Shown here in pieces: positions 22,600 to 33,439 of a stretch of 64,000 nt of DNA (its first letter is position 1; every line of letters starts with the position of its first letter). The notes below the pieces were generated by a model. It was not told the origin of the DNA. It saw nothing but the letters and a program-made list of their open reading frames with translations, and did not search any database. This stretch comes from Castanea sativa (Eukaryota > Streptophyta > Magnoliopsida > Fagales > Fagaceae). The stretch is taken from the NCBI RefSeq assembly GCF_040712315.1, contig NC_134015.1, forward strand, positions 22,259,614 through 22,323,613, given 5' to 3'. The translations under genes and the position numbers were made by a program.

Positions 22600-24098
22600 T
22601 GCATCTTCGTCCGTGAAAACAATGGTAGGCTTGTCTTCTCTATCATCCTTAGTGGCCATCCAGATAGTTGAACATTTTGGACTACCTGCAGGTAGGTCTT
22701 CTTAGATTTGGACGAGCTTCCTTTTGACGTGCCCCCTAAAATGATCCTTATCTCCCTGAGTAGCTGGCGTGCTAGTTCTTCCACTTTGCCTTTCATTGGT
22801 TGTCTCTCGTCCTTGTGGTCCCGTCCAAGAAAACTTTTTAGCTTCCCTTGCTTAATGAGAACTTAAATCTGTTGCTTCAAGTCGTAACACTCGTCCATAT
22901 CATGTTCATGGTCTTGGTGGAAACGACAATACTTACTTTTATTTCGCTTGCTAGGATCTCCTTTCATCCTTTTGGGCCACTTCAAGGATAGGCCATCTTT
23001 AATCTGCATCAACACTTGATCAAGCAGAGCATTTAGGAGAGTGTAGTTGGAATATTGCCCTGAGGACGACCCTGTCTTCTTGTTGTCCGAATCTCTTTTT
23101 TCCCCCATTTTGGCTTTCTTTGGATGAGGACCCTACTCCGGGTGGTGCACATAACTATTTTCTAGTCGTTCACCTACCTTTTTCTTCTTGGCAATAATGG
23201 CGTCTTCTACGTTCATGAAACTTTGGGCTGAGTGTATCAACTCAGCCGTCGTCTGTGGCTCCTGATCATATAGCTTATGAATGAACAAGTCCGAACTGAC
23301 TCCATTGTAGAAATCTGCTAAGAGAATCTTGTCGTCCATCTCATCCACTAATAAGGCTTTCCTATTGAAATAGCTGATAAATGAGAGTAGACTCTCATTC
23401 TTTCCTTGCTCTATGCTCTACAAACTGTATGAGGAACGTTTCTGCCTTTGTCCACCTGCAAAGTTGTTAACAAACAACTTACTTAATTCTTGGAATGAAG
23501 TTATGGTGTTTGGTGGTAACTTTCCGAACCACACTCTGGTCGGTCCTTTCAACGTGGTAGGAAAGGCTCTGCATATAATTTCATCTAGAACACCTTTAAG
23601 ATGCATAGTTGTCTTGAACATGGCAATATGATCGCAAGGATCACGCGTCCCATCATATGAGTCCAGCATAGGCATTTTGAACTTGGAAGGCAAGGGATGA
23701 CTAGTGATGGATGCAGTAAAGGGGGAATCAGTCTTATGGACGAGATGATCCACATGGTTTGCTCTCCTCATGGAATCTTTCATCTCTTCCATGGCCCTTT
23801 TCATTTGGTCCATCTTTCTCTCCAAATGTGGCATCCTATGAATGACGGTACCCCTGGACTAGTCTCCTTCAACATTGTTTTCAACACCTTCATTTCGTGA
23901 ATTCTGACCTCTGTCCCCACCATATTGTTGACGTTGTCTATTAACTTCCTTAGTTAACTCTTGGTTTTGCTGTGTCAGTTCTACCATTGCCACTGCCATG
24001 GACGGCAACTGTTGTTGGACGGTCATGGGTGGTGGCGGTGCACGATTTGGATGACTGAAGGCATTTCCACTCTCCTAGTTTCCTGGATTAGTGGCCAT
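22600..24098 (-). pseudogene. gag of element C
   Basis: It starts at an ATG at 24098 (MATNPGN…), 120 bases inside the primer site. A helical segment (MPHLERKMDQMKRAMEEMKD) precedes the retrotransposon gag domain (SYDGTRDPCDHIAMFKT, VWFGKLPPNTI, FNGVSSDLFIHKLY-like region). A CCHC-like region CRFHQDHEHDMDECYDL is near 22900. TAG codons at several places, including codon 8 or so and just after HHPE, break the frame; they look like former CAG or similar codons. Confidence 0.75.
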
Positions 24099-24199
24099 TG
24101 ACCTAGTCCGACCCATGCAGCCTTTTTGTCTTTTAGAAAACGAAAAAACTAAACTGATGGTGCACAAAAAAGTTTAACTCCTCTTATATCTTACTTTTT

Positions 24200-24217
24200 T
24201 CCACAGACGGCGCCAAC
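24200..24217 (-). promoter_or_regulatory. putative primer binding site of element C
   Basis: Minus-strand GTTGGCGCCGTCTGTGG directly follows the LTR end …ATCATCA. This phrase is typical of the sequence after the 5' LTR in many Ty3/gypsy elements and marks the inner LTR boundary at 24218. Confidence 0.65.
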
Positions 24218-25278
24218 TGATGATACACAAACATCAGTAGGCTAAAATGTTTCGAGTTATGGTAATAGTTGTAAATCTTGCAAGGAAAGAAAGAATTGTC
24301 AAAAGTGACTGGTATGACCCGCTAAGGACCCTCCGACGATTAAGTCAGTTTTTTCTCTAGGACACAAGGATAGAAGATAGTGAATGGGTAGAACTTACCT
24401 TAGGTGGATGAGATTTACTCCTTTCAAAGAGAGTTAGGCGTGGGTCTACGTGTTTGGGATCCACCACCATCGTGGGTGATGTTGGTGGTTAATAAAAAAA
24501 AAGGTTATATGGAGTGAAGTATGTGGAATTCCTTCCACGTATCAAGCAACGTGTCATATTTTGTTTATGTGAAACTAATGGAGGATTTTCCACAAAATTC
24601 ACAAAGTATCATTTGGTCATCCATGTACTTAGTCGTCTGTAGATAAACTTGTCCATGGAGAACTCCCTTCATCATATCACTTGGTTATCAACAGACGAGC
24701 GTTTGTGTATGTTCTTGTTCTCGGATGACTTGATATGGGCATGGCTAAAAATCCTACAAGGGAAGAAAGAATTGTCAAAGGTGACTAGTATGACCCGCCA
24801 AGGACCCTCCGACGATTAAGTCAGTTTTTTCTCTAGGACACAAGGATAGAAGATAGTGAATGGGTAGAACTTACCTTGGGTGGATGAGATTTACTCCTTT
24901 CAAAGAGAGTTAGGCGTGGGTCTACTTGTTTGGGATCCACCACCATCGTGGGTGATGTTGGTGGTTAATAAAAAAAAAAAAAGGTTAGATGGAGTGAAGT
25001 ATGTGGAATTCCTTCCACATACTAAGCAACGTGTCATATTTTGTTTATGTGAAACTAATGGAGGATTTTCCACAAAATTCACAAAGTATCATTTGGTCAT
25101 CCATGTACTTAGTCGCCTGTAGATAAACTCGTCCATGGAGAACTCCCTTCATTGTATCACTTGGTTATCAACAGACGAGCGTTTGTGTATGTTTTTGTTC
25201 TTAGATGGCTTGATATGGGCATGGTTAAACTCTGGATAATTACACAAGGATGAGTGATACTTGTGTTGATCACCATCA
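24218..25278 (-). mobile_element. 5' LTR of element C
   Basis: About 1.06 kb on the minus strand, from TGATGGTGATC at 25278 to …TATCATCA at 24218. It contains a large internal tandem duplication. The outer edge is inferred from the TG…CA rule and is less certain than the inner edge. Confidence 0.55.
24274..25234. repeat. tandem duplication of ~476 bp in LTR of element C
   Basis: Copy 1 starts AATCTTGCAAGG at 24274 and copy 2 starts AATCCTACAAGG at 24750; both run through the same text to GATATGGGCATGG. Differences are few (single bases and a longer A run in copy 2), so the duplication is young compared with the divergence of the rest of the element. Confidence 0.9.
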
Positions 25279-27397
25279 AGTAACAACTAAACACTTATGA
25301 TTTGTTGTAAAATCATTGCGGACATATCATTACTCTTATACTTTTTTAATCTTAATTCTTAATTCTTAAGTTAGAGTATTCAATAGGATGGTCGAAATAG
25401 GTTAATTTAGTATATAAATGTTTTTTTTTTTTGCAAGTCCAGTGTTCATGTTCATGTTCATGTGAACACCCTAACTAGAATGTGGAGCCACCACTAACAA
25501 GTAACAATAAGTTGTTACACAAAATCTCAAAATTGAAACAAGACTATCCCATGGTTTTGGTTCTTAATTTCCGTTACATCACCACATTAATTTGAAGTTT
25601 CAAAAACCACATTGCTAACATTCTTCTAGGATCTAGAATTCTTTGTTTGTATGTAAAGAGTCGCCTTAAAAACTAAACAAAATAAGAGTTGGTTTTTTCT
25701 GGGAAACAAAGGGAACAAAATAATATTTTTTTTCCCAAGAAATATATTAGTTGCGCAATTTCTTTCACCCTTATATGCTTCAAAGAATGATAATTAATTA
25801 AAGGTTAAATTTGTTGCACATAAGTTGTTTTAGACAGTTTTACACCTTAAAAAACAACTATATATAATCATAAATTGTGACTAGAAGTCATGATTTCCAA
25901 GTTAAAAATCGTGCTTGAAGTTAGAACCAATTGGGACCAAACTAGTTGAGATTGGGGGCTGTCCAATCAGGTTTGTTCCAGGGTTTTACCAGACTTAACA
26001 TACTGGTATGGTCCTAATAATGCAAGAGACAGATCAGATTGGATTGTAATAACCCTTGAATTCACGATTTGAGTTACTTTTTGGGTGTGTAAAATACCTT
26101 GTATATAATAAACCCTACTCATTAAGCTTTAAACTTTTTTTTTTCTTTTTTGGGGATAAAAAATAAGCTTTAAACTTAATTCTTTGTTTTTTTAGTTTCT
26201 GATTGAGGAAAAAAAGATGTAGCATTGTGTTATAATCTCCACCACACCGCTTTAGGTTAATGGGTGATGCGACAATATATCCCATTATAACAATCGGACA
26301 TCTAAATACCATTGAATGTGCATTGCATGTGACACACGCTTTCAAAAAGGGCCACATGATATACAAATTTGTTTTTATTTTGATTTCCTCATCAAGATCA
26401 TCGTCATCGTATTGATTTCACCAAGCCGGTACTATTACATTCAGATATTCACACTTTTCCTATCCAAACCCTTCGATTAGGTTTTTTTTTTTTTCCTTTC
26501 TATTTCTCTTGATTTCGTAGTTTTAAAAACTTATTTCTAATCAGTTTGTTTTTGCTTGGACTCGAATTTCCTCCATACTTTGTTATTCGCTTTGAGTATT
26601 TTGAACTTTTGTGGTTTTTGTTCTTGAATTTGAAATGCTATGTCAAAATTGAATTTGTGGTTTTGTGTATTGCATGCTTTCAATGTGGTTGCAGGTGCAT
26701 TTGCATTGGTATTTCAGTCAATGAATGGTCAAGGAGAGTTCAAATTTCACTATCTGTGGGATTGAAAGCAAGAACATCAGTTGGTGAGTAAGTGAGTGAG
26801 TTGCAGGTTCTTGATAAATTTCATTGCTATTGTTTACTTTTGTTGGTTGTTCTACCAAGAGGGTTTCTCAAAATTATGTGATTATGCGTAGTTGTAATTG
26901 ATTAGATGTGCTCAATTGTAAATTTTAGTATGCACATTGTGATATAGATGGTTGCTAATTTCCAATTTTTTGGTTCTGTTTTGGTTAAAGACTAAAGATG
27001 TTATTCTTTTTCTAGTGAAATACTTATTAAAAAAAATTTACTTGTATGAGTTGTATCTCATGGGGTAGATGTTACTTGTATGAGTTGTATCTAGTGGTTC
27101 AAGCCACAAGAATTAATTGAATCACAGGTTTACAACCATAGTACTCACTTTGAAGTCTGAATTGATCTTCCTTACCTTTTTGTTATCCCATCAGGTACAA
27201 AAACTCTTCAAAGCTTTTTCCTATTGTATATGAGAACAACAAAGTGTTTTTAATTATACTGAGGCTCTTGATTTCTGATGAATATATTTATGCTATAAGA
27301 AAATATTAGTTGGTGGAAGTTTTTAGTTTAGAAAACATTTTTGAGGAAGCTTAATTTTTTGGTACTGGTTGAATTATTTGGGGGCTTGTTCTTTGTG
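25279..27397. other. AT-rich host sequence with a possible untranslated exon
   Basis: No coding region is supported. A segment at 26695-26785 is bounded by TTGCAG and GTGAGT and could be a spliced leader exon of the broken PPR gene downstream, but it has no coding similarity that I recognise. Confidence 0.35.
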
Positions 27398-27815
27398 GCA
27401 TGGCCTTCCATGGACTACTTGCCCCCACCCACTTGAATTAGCTTTAAAAATAAACTCCTATCCTTTGTACGAAGCATAGCAACCTCTACACCTAAGTATC
27501 ACATACCAATACTTTCATCAACCCCTTCTCTGGTGTGGACTCGTACTGTGAAAGCAATGCTCATGAGGATGTTGACTCCAAAAACCGAATAATTGATAGC
27601 CTAATCAAGTCTGGGCAGTTAAACTCTGCCCTCAAGGTGTTTGATGGAATGCCACTTTGTGATGTTGTTACCTATAATTTGCTGATTTCTGGTCATGCCA
27701 GATGTGGGTTTCCAAAACAGGCTCTTTACCTCTATGCCGAAATGGTTCAAGAAGGAATAAGAGAAAGCCCATCCACATTTTCCTCTGTTTTGGGTTTTTG
27801 TAGTGATGCAGGGTT
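27398..27815 (+). pseudogene. truncated pentatricopeptide repeat (PPR) gene
   Basis: A reading frame contains DSKNRIIDSLIKSGQL, LKVFDGMPLCDVVTYN and ALYLYAEMVQEG, two PPR motifs in the style of plant organellar RNA-editing or RNA-processing factors, followed by PSTFSSVLGFCSDAGF. An ATGGCCTTCC at 27398 may be the old start, but stops and a shift (TAA at 27493) separate it from the repeats. After the second motif the frame runs into AT-rich sequence with no further repeat, so most of the gene is missing. A full PPR protein would have ten or more motifs. It is a captured fragment or the remnant of a truncated copy. Confidence 0.75.
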
Positions 27816-28606
27816 TTATGTATTTTTTTTCTATAAATACAATCTAATTTTAATCTATGATGTCCCTATATTATGATTGTTTTATTATTTAGTTTTTAGT
27901 ATATTTAAATCTCAAATCTCTAATTCGATAAAAAAAAAAAATTACTAGTTTTTTTAATTGAAACCTATCGACCAAATTTCTATTTTGTTTAGTGGAGATG
28001 ATGAGCCAAGATGATATCATGGCTCCAAGAGCCTATGTAATGTTGTTGTTATAACTTATATAGAGTTTGGGGGTCCAAACCGTCCAAGTAGTAATTAAAA
28101 TTTAAAATGCATTCGTTTGAAAACTTGTGGAGCTGAGGTAGGTAGGTCATAAATTCATAGTGGTTCTGGTTCATGTGATTGTAGTTACATGCAATGTTGT
28201 TGCTTATGTTTTTTTGTTTTTAAGAAATACTGATAATAAATGTTTGGCTATGATATTAGGAACTAAATTTAAGCTACTTAAAAGGTTTATGCAAAGGTAG
28301 GCAGTTACAACCAGTAGGCCTTAGAATTTATCCACATCCAGCATATGATTCCAAATATTAATAAATTAGGAAATGGTTTTTTCCCTTGCCACATGGCTTT
28401 CTGTTGACCCTTGCTGGCCTCAATTTGCCATTGCTTGAATCTTTGTTTTTGTTTGTTTGTTTTTGCCACTGTTTTGTCCTGTTTAATTCTGGCATTTAAT
28501 TTTTCCAATGCTAGAGTCTATTCTCTACCATTTATTTGTTGTGTTATTATTATTTTTTAATTTTTCCTTTTACAAATGGTTGCTCGAGTAATGCCAGTCA
28601 TTGTAG
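27816..28606. other. AT-rich non-coding sequence
   Basis: Intron-like sequence between the PPR fragment and the next exon; no gene seen. Confidence 0.4.
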
Positions 28607-28699
28607 GTGTATACTGTTGGCACTGAATATGCACATGCAGAGGCAAGGAAGTCTCCCGTTGTCGATGGTGTTGTCATGAGAAATCCTGATGGGAAGGAA
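28607..28699 (+). pseudogene. single captured exon of a PPIP5K/VIH-type kinase
   Basis: Ninety-three bases (31 codons, phase 0 on both sides) lie between a TTGTAG acceptor and a GTAAGT donor. The product reads [16 protein letters not shown] followed by [15 protein letters not shown]. This is the conserved N-terminal kinase segment of plant diphosphoinositol-pentakisphosphate kinases (VIH1/VIH2), which make inositol pyrophosphates for phosphate signalling. The Pro normally before EYAHAE is Thr here. No neighbouring exons are present within several hundred bases, so this is a stray exon, not a gene. Confidence 0.75.
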
Positions 28700-28850
28700 G
28701 TAAGTTGTATATATAGCACAATTTTGATTACCTGTACATCTTGCATGTAATTTGTACCCTTCTTTGTTTTCTGTTGCAACTATTACTGTCATTTGCATGT
28801 TAACCTAATCTTTGTCTTACAAGTTCTTTCTATCTTTTTAATTCTTCCGA

Positions 28851-29148
28851 CAGTCAAATTTCTTGCATCTAGGAGGCATTCATGTCTGGTGCCACTTAAT
28901 ATTTCTGTCGAATTTGTAAAAACATGAATGCTGGTGATTTTTTAGATTAAAACCGGACCAGCAGATAATAGTTTTTCAGGCAGCCCCGCCTTAATATTTA
29001 CAGTCAAATTTCTTGCATCTAGGAGGCATTCATGTCTAGTGCCACTTAATATATCAGTCGAATTTGTAAAAACATGAATGCTGATAGTTTTTTAGCTTAG
29101 AACCGGACCAGCAGATAATATTTTTGCGGGCAGCCCCACCTTTATAGA
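28851..29148. repeat. 150-bp tandem duplication
   Basis: CAGTCAAATTTCTTGCATC starts at 28851 and again at 29001; each copy runs through ACCGGACCAGCAGATAAT. The copies differ at about a dozen visible positions. It lies in non-coding sequence downstream of the captured exon. Confidence 0.9.
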
Positions 29149-29925
29149 AGAATGGTTCAGTTTAAGGTTGTTCATATTAGAGGAATCATATTTAGGTTAT
29201 CATTATCAATAAACTTTCGATTTCATAAGTCAAATGATTTAGGCAGTGGAGGGTGAGGTCATGGTTCAAGATCCATTGGGCACTTAACTTATCTATAATT
29301 AATTAAATTTAGTGCTAGCCATATTGGATCCATTTTCTGTGTTTGGATTCTGCACCCAACACCTCTCTTTCGCTTTCTTGCCTCCTCTCAGGTAACAATT
29401 TTCTATCTTCACATACATATGTTTTTGAATTTTCAATTCTGTATAATCTTAGGGTTTGCCAATCACCCTCTAATGCAATTTGGGGTTTTTGTTCAATGGC
29501 TTCTATGATTGAAAATTTTGAATGTTTTGTTCTCTAGGGCGCATTGGAGGGATAGGGTGTCCTCTACGGGGAAGTACATGAAGAAATAATGCATCATCTT
29601 TTTTTCAATGATACTAGCTTTTGTCGTGGGCCTGGCCTTCTTGTTGGGAAGTGGCACTTCTCCATAAATCTATTACTTGAGGATAATTGATGGAGCATAG
29701 TGGTTTTTAATTTTTTTTTTCTTTTAATTAGCCATTTTGAAAACTTGGAACTATTTGAATACTTAAAAATTAGGCTGGTGCTTTAGTTTTTATATGAGAA
29801 TGGAGTTTAATTTGGAATTGCACAATTGTGTTTATGTTTATATTTTGAATCAGGTTATTAAATTTGGATCAAGTGAAGGATTGCATCCAAATTAGGTTTT
29901 TAAAAAAAAAAAAAAAAACTTATTT
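29149..29925. other. non-coding sequence with one splice-acceptor-like site
   Basis: A TTCTCTAG followed by a short open stretch ending KYMKK-stop is at about 29530-29580, and a CTCAG/GTAACA donor-like site is at about 29390. The product is not recognisable, so I do not call a gene. Confidence 0.3.
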
Positions 29926-30197
29926 CAAGTTTTCAACGGTTTCAAACCGTTGAAATTTATCTCAAAACAACATATCTTTTAACAGTTTTCAATAATATTT
30001 CGACGTTTGATAATTGTTGATAAAGGTGAATCACATTTTTCGATGGTCACATAAGGTATAGAAAAAAAGTTTCGACATAGTTTTTAGTGGCGGTTCTCAA
30101 CGGTCATTTAAACCGTCGAAAATAATTTTTTCGACGGTTTCTAATACTTTTTTCAACATTTTCAACTGTTGAAAATAGTAAACTTTCTTGTAGTGCA
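29926..30197. mobile_element. CACTA-like terminus with subterminal repeats
   Basis: It ends TTTCTTGTAGTG at 30186-30197, the complement of the CACTACAAGAAA terminus of CACTA transposons. Inside are repeated palindromic words (CAACGGTTT and AAACCGTTG, AACCGTCGAAA and TTTCGACGGTT), as expected for subterminal repeats. No partner terminus was found to the left, so the extent is unknown. Confidence 0.5.
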
Positions 30198-31186
30198 CTC
30201 AGCATCAAAGTAGTGCCACACACTGCAAATATCTTTGATGACATAGCAGCCCTCTTCCAAGCAAATCGATCTTGATCTGTCGTGTGCCAGTGGGTTACCA
30301 ATTTTTTCTACCTCATATTGGAAAGAAGCCAAAACACAAAAATATCTTAGTCGTGTCTGCTTGAGCAAAATAATGAAATTGCTCATAGTTGCCCTGTACG
30401 TATGTGACCTGTAACAAAAGTCTGGAGGCACATTTTTGTTATAATTAGCGGAGCTAAAAGTTTAACTTTGAGGAGGCCAAATTAAAATGTGATGCTTAAA
30501 TCATTTACACATATTATATATTATGTTATATGATAGTGTGAAAAATCATAGTCGGTTAGTTCTCAAGACCTTGTAAGACCGATGAGGTCCTAATTGAGTT
30601 CAAAACTCCTAACCAGTATTTTGAGCTTTAAATGATTCTTCTTTGTAATTGCTTGATGTGTGTGGATTAAGACATTACACATACTTGGGGGGAATAGTCA
30701 TATTATCTTATAAACCTTTTCAACATAAAAATGAAATATTTAATAAACTAATAAACGTACAACAAAATGTGACAATTGAACTCAATAGATATTTGTTAAT
30801 ATTATGAATATATTATTGTTTACATATCTTTGATAAAAAAAAAATGAAGAATAAAATAAAAATTGACATATCTCGTCTTAATCTCTTATGCATATATAGG
30901 GGTCAAAGAAAAATGTGGATTTATTTGAATTTATGGTTGAGTCGTGAAAGAACTAGGTCATTTTAGTCTTATTTTATTTTATTTTAGTGTTTTAATTGGT
31001 TGGAAAGTTAAGAGTTGAAACAATATTGTGGGTTATAATCTATTATAAAAGAAAGTTTACTGATGCAATTTAGGAGATCATACTAAAAATTATCTTTGCA
31101 CAAGTATAAATAAATTTTGAAAGCACCACTTAATATTTATATTAAAAAAATTTGAAATATACTTATGATTTAAAAAAATTTCATGC
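30198..31186. other. AT-rich sequence; one unrecognised 89-codon ORF
   Basis: A minus-strand ORF at 30431-30162 reads CYRSHTYRATMSNFIILL and onward with a natural-looking composition, but I do not recognise it and it overlaps the CACTA-like end. The remainder is AT-rich without a gene. Confidence 0.35.
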
Positions 31187-31260
31187 AGGGGTGGAGTTAG
31201 GAATTTTTGTTTGGGGGGCCAAGTTGCAGCACTAATATATTTATCAAGACAGCCTTCACA

Positions 31261-31296
<36 letters not shown>

Positions 31297-31990
31297 CACA
31301 CTCTTTTATTTGATAAGTTATATATATAAACACACCCAAAAAAAAAAAAAAAACTTAGTATTTTCAATCAAAATTATGTTTGATGGCGATCTTTCATAAA
31401 ATAAAATTCATTTTTTCCATTTTCATAGTGAAATTCTTAAAAAGTTTCATTTTAAATACAAATTATCAAATTTTATACTAAAGTAAATAAAAAATCTTTC
31501 AATTGAACTAATGAATAAATTTTCAAAAACATAAATGATCTAAAACTTGGAGAAATAAGTTAGCCTCCAAACATATTTGAAGTTATCTTTCTCTTACCTA
31601 TTATGTGGCAACTAAAGACACATTTCATGTGTAATTTTAGTAAAAAGATTTTTTTAATGAGTCAATGGCTTGTTAATCACCACATAATGGGTTAAAAAAG
31701 ATAAATTCAAACACGTTTGATGTCAAACTTTACCAAATATTTAACAGATATAAGAGCACATTTCACAATAAGAAAATGAATTGCGAAAAATAAAGTTATA
31801 TCTCTATATCTATTAGGCCATTTTTTTTAAGAATATCATTGGACTAATTCAAATATTTGAGGAGCCAACTCTTGTTTTTATAGACTAAAGTTTGAAAATA
31901 TTAAAATAATTATATATATATATATATTTAAAAATTTTCAAAATTTTGGGGGCCATGTCCCCCCACCCTTCAACATAGCTCTACCCCCGA
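31187..31990. mobile_element. hAT-like non-autonomous element
   Basis: The left end CAGGGGTGGAGTTAGGAA and the right end, read on the other strand as CGGGGGTAGAGCTATG, form imperfect terminal inverted repeats. Just inside, both ends carry GGGGGGCCA-type words. This layout is common in plant hAT-derived non-autonomous elements. I found no clear 8-base target duplication, so the exact ends are uncertain. Confidence 0.45.
31260..31332. repeat. (CA)n(TA)n microsatellite
   Basis: A run of about 13 CA units is followed by TATATATACACA and later TATATATAAACAC. It creates spurious ORFs on both strands. Confidence 0.95.
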
Positions 31991-32368
31991 CTTCAGGGGC
32001 TTTGAGAGTATACCCCCTAGCCCTTAGTCATGTCAAATGGTGATTAAATTAATTTTCACGCACCAATTGTATATAACTTCGATGTGCAAATGATAAAATT
32101 TAATAACACATTGATTAATGTACAAGTTATGTTAAAATGTGTGACAAAATAGGTTTCCAAATAAAAACTCAGCTCCTAAAACAAGAACCATTACTTTCTC
32201 AAAAAAAAAAAAAATATTGAGTTAATCCTTTCGTAGGACATCTTTATAACTCCAGCACCATCATTGCACCTCTTCATAATATCCCTGCCTCCTCAGCGTT
32301 CTCAAATTCTCCTTCAGCCTTTTCTTTCATTTATTCGACCCCAACTCGTATCATTTCACACAGTCATC
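31991..32368 (+). promoter_or_regulatory. upstream region of the PLAC8-like gene
   Basis: A TATAA-like TTTATAAC is at 32243-32250, about 120 bases before the chosen ATG. The sequence between is pyrimidine-rich, as usual for a plant leader. No specific motif is claimed. Confidence 0.4.
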
Positions 32369-33275
32369 ATGTCCAACCCAAGTGCTTCCGAAAAGAACTC
32401 CACAATCCAAGTCCAAGAGAAGTCCCAGACAATTGCGTTTCAAGTTGAGTCCAGATCAACTCCAGTACCTTGGTCCACTGGCCTCTGCGACTGCTGTGAA
32501 GACGTCCCAAATTGTAAGAAACTTAAACCCTTTAACATGGCAAAAATAAGACGTCTAGGTTTTAAACTCCAATTGTGACTATCAAATTATTAAAAAATTA
32601 CTAACTTTACAAGTTATACTAATTAGAGAAAGTATTCTCTCACACTCATTTTACATTCAATATTTTACAAAATATTCACATGCGCTAATATATGCGTATA
32701 TTTTGAAAGGCAAAATTAGGAAAATATTCACATTTAAAATGTAGAGAGTATGTTTGCCTGATTGATTACCAGTATTTTTCTTTTTCACAGGTTGCATAAC
32801 ATGGTTGTGCCCGTGTATTACTTTTGGGCGAATTGCAGAGATCGTAGATAGAGGATCATCGTGTAAGTATGGTGAATTTGGTTTCAGTGATTAGATGTAT
32901 TAGGCTAATAATGGTGATGGTAATTGGTGTGATTGATTGTTAATAAGCGTGGCGGTGACTTGTATCGCAGCTTGTGCTGCTAGCGGAGCGATGTACAAAT
33001 TAATTTCAATTTTGACTAGTTGTGGATGTTTGTACTCGTGCTTCTATCGCTCCAAATTGAGGCAGCAGTACACATTGGAGGAGAAACCTTGTGGGGATTG
33101 CCTGGTTCATTGGTGCTGTGAGCCATGTGCCTTGTGCCAAGAGTCTAGTGAACTCAAAAGCCGCGGATTCAACATGGCCATCGATAAGATATGCCCCGTA
33201 CCCAGAAGATCAGACCTAGTGCTTAGGGTGCATGCTTCGGAAATATTAGATACTTTTGTCCTCTCTGCACAATGA
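32369..33275 (+). CDS. PLAC8-domain protein, plant cadmium resistance/FW2.2-like, three exons
   Basis: Exons 32369-32513, 32791-32862 and 32971-33275 join in frame (GT-AG sites: GTAAGA/CACAG and GTAAGT/CGCAG) into 173 residues. The family places small plasma-membrane proteins involved in metal efflux (PCR) or organ size (FW2.2/CNR). The segment [16 protein letters not shown] is followed by [13 protein letters not shown], matching the diagnostic CCxxxxCPC, then a hydrophobic helix and the Cys-rich [17 protein letters not shown] block. The ATG was chosen because MSNPSASE begins a typical polar N-terminus and an upstream open stretch has no ATG. Oddly, the usual C-terminal segment after RGFNM (a WHGNVERQ-type tail) is absent. 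The frame instead reads on for about 30 unrelated residues through GATAAG where a GTAAG donor would be expected. It may be a truncated gene or a recent pseudogene. Confidence 0.7.
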
Positions 33276-33439
33276 AATACATACGTGCATATTCATGCAC
33301 ATAGACACATGTATATACTCACATGTGTATGCGTTTGTTTTGTTTAGATCCCTTAAACTAAATTGTTTAACTTAATATATTAGCCAAGTAATTACTTAGA
33401 TTAATTATTTAGATCTAAATTAAAACAATAATAAATTAT
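33276..33439. other. 3' flank of PLAC8-like gene
   Basis: AT-rich sequence with ATGTGTAT-type repeats. No sequence coding for the missing C-terminal exon was seen here or in the following 500 bases. Confidence 0.4.

Larger units (their letters stand above)
19245..25278 (-). mobile_element. Tat-type Ty3/gypsy retrotransposon C, 3' end missing
   Basis: Read on the minus strand from right to left it has a 5' LTR (25278-24218), primer site, gag, protease, RT, RNase H, second RNase H and integrase to about 19250. The 3' LTR is not present before element A begins, which is best explained by insertion of A into C, with the remainder of C beyond the left edge. The RT is similar in kind to A but the gag and primer site differ, so it is another Tat lineage. 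Many stops make it inactive. Confidence 0.8.

Noticed and set aside
26695..26785. Possible coding exon bounded by TTGCAG and GTGAGT
   Set aside because: It contains a stop in the only natural-looking frame; at most an untranslated exon.
30162..30431. Minus-strand 89-codon ORF with protein-like composition
   Set aside because: Not recognised, no start context or splice sites that I trust, overlaps the CACTA-like end; left undecided rather than called a gene.
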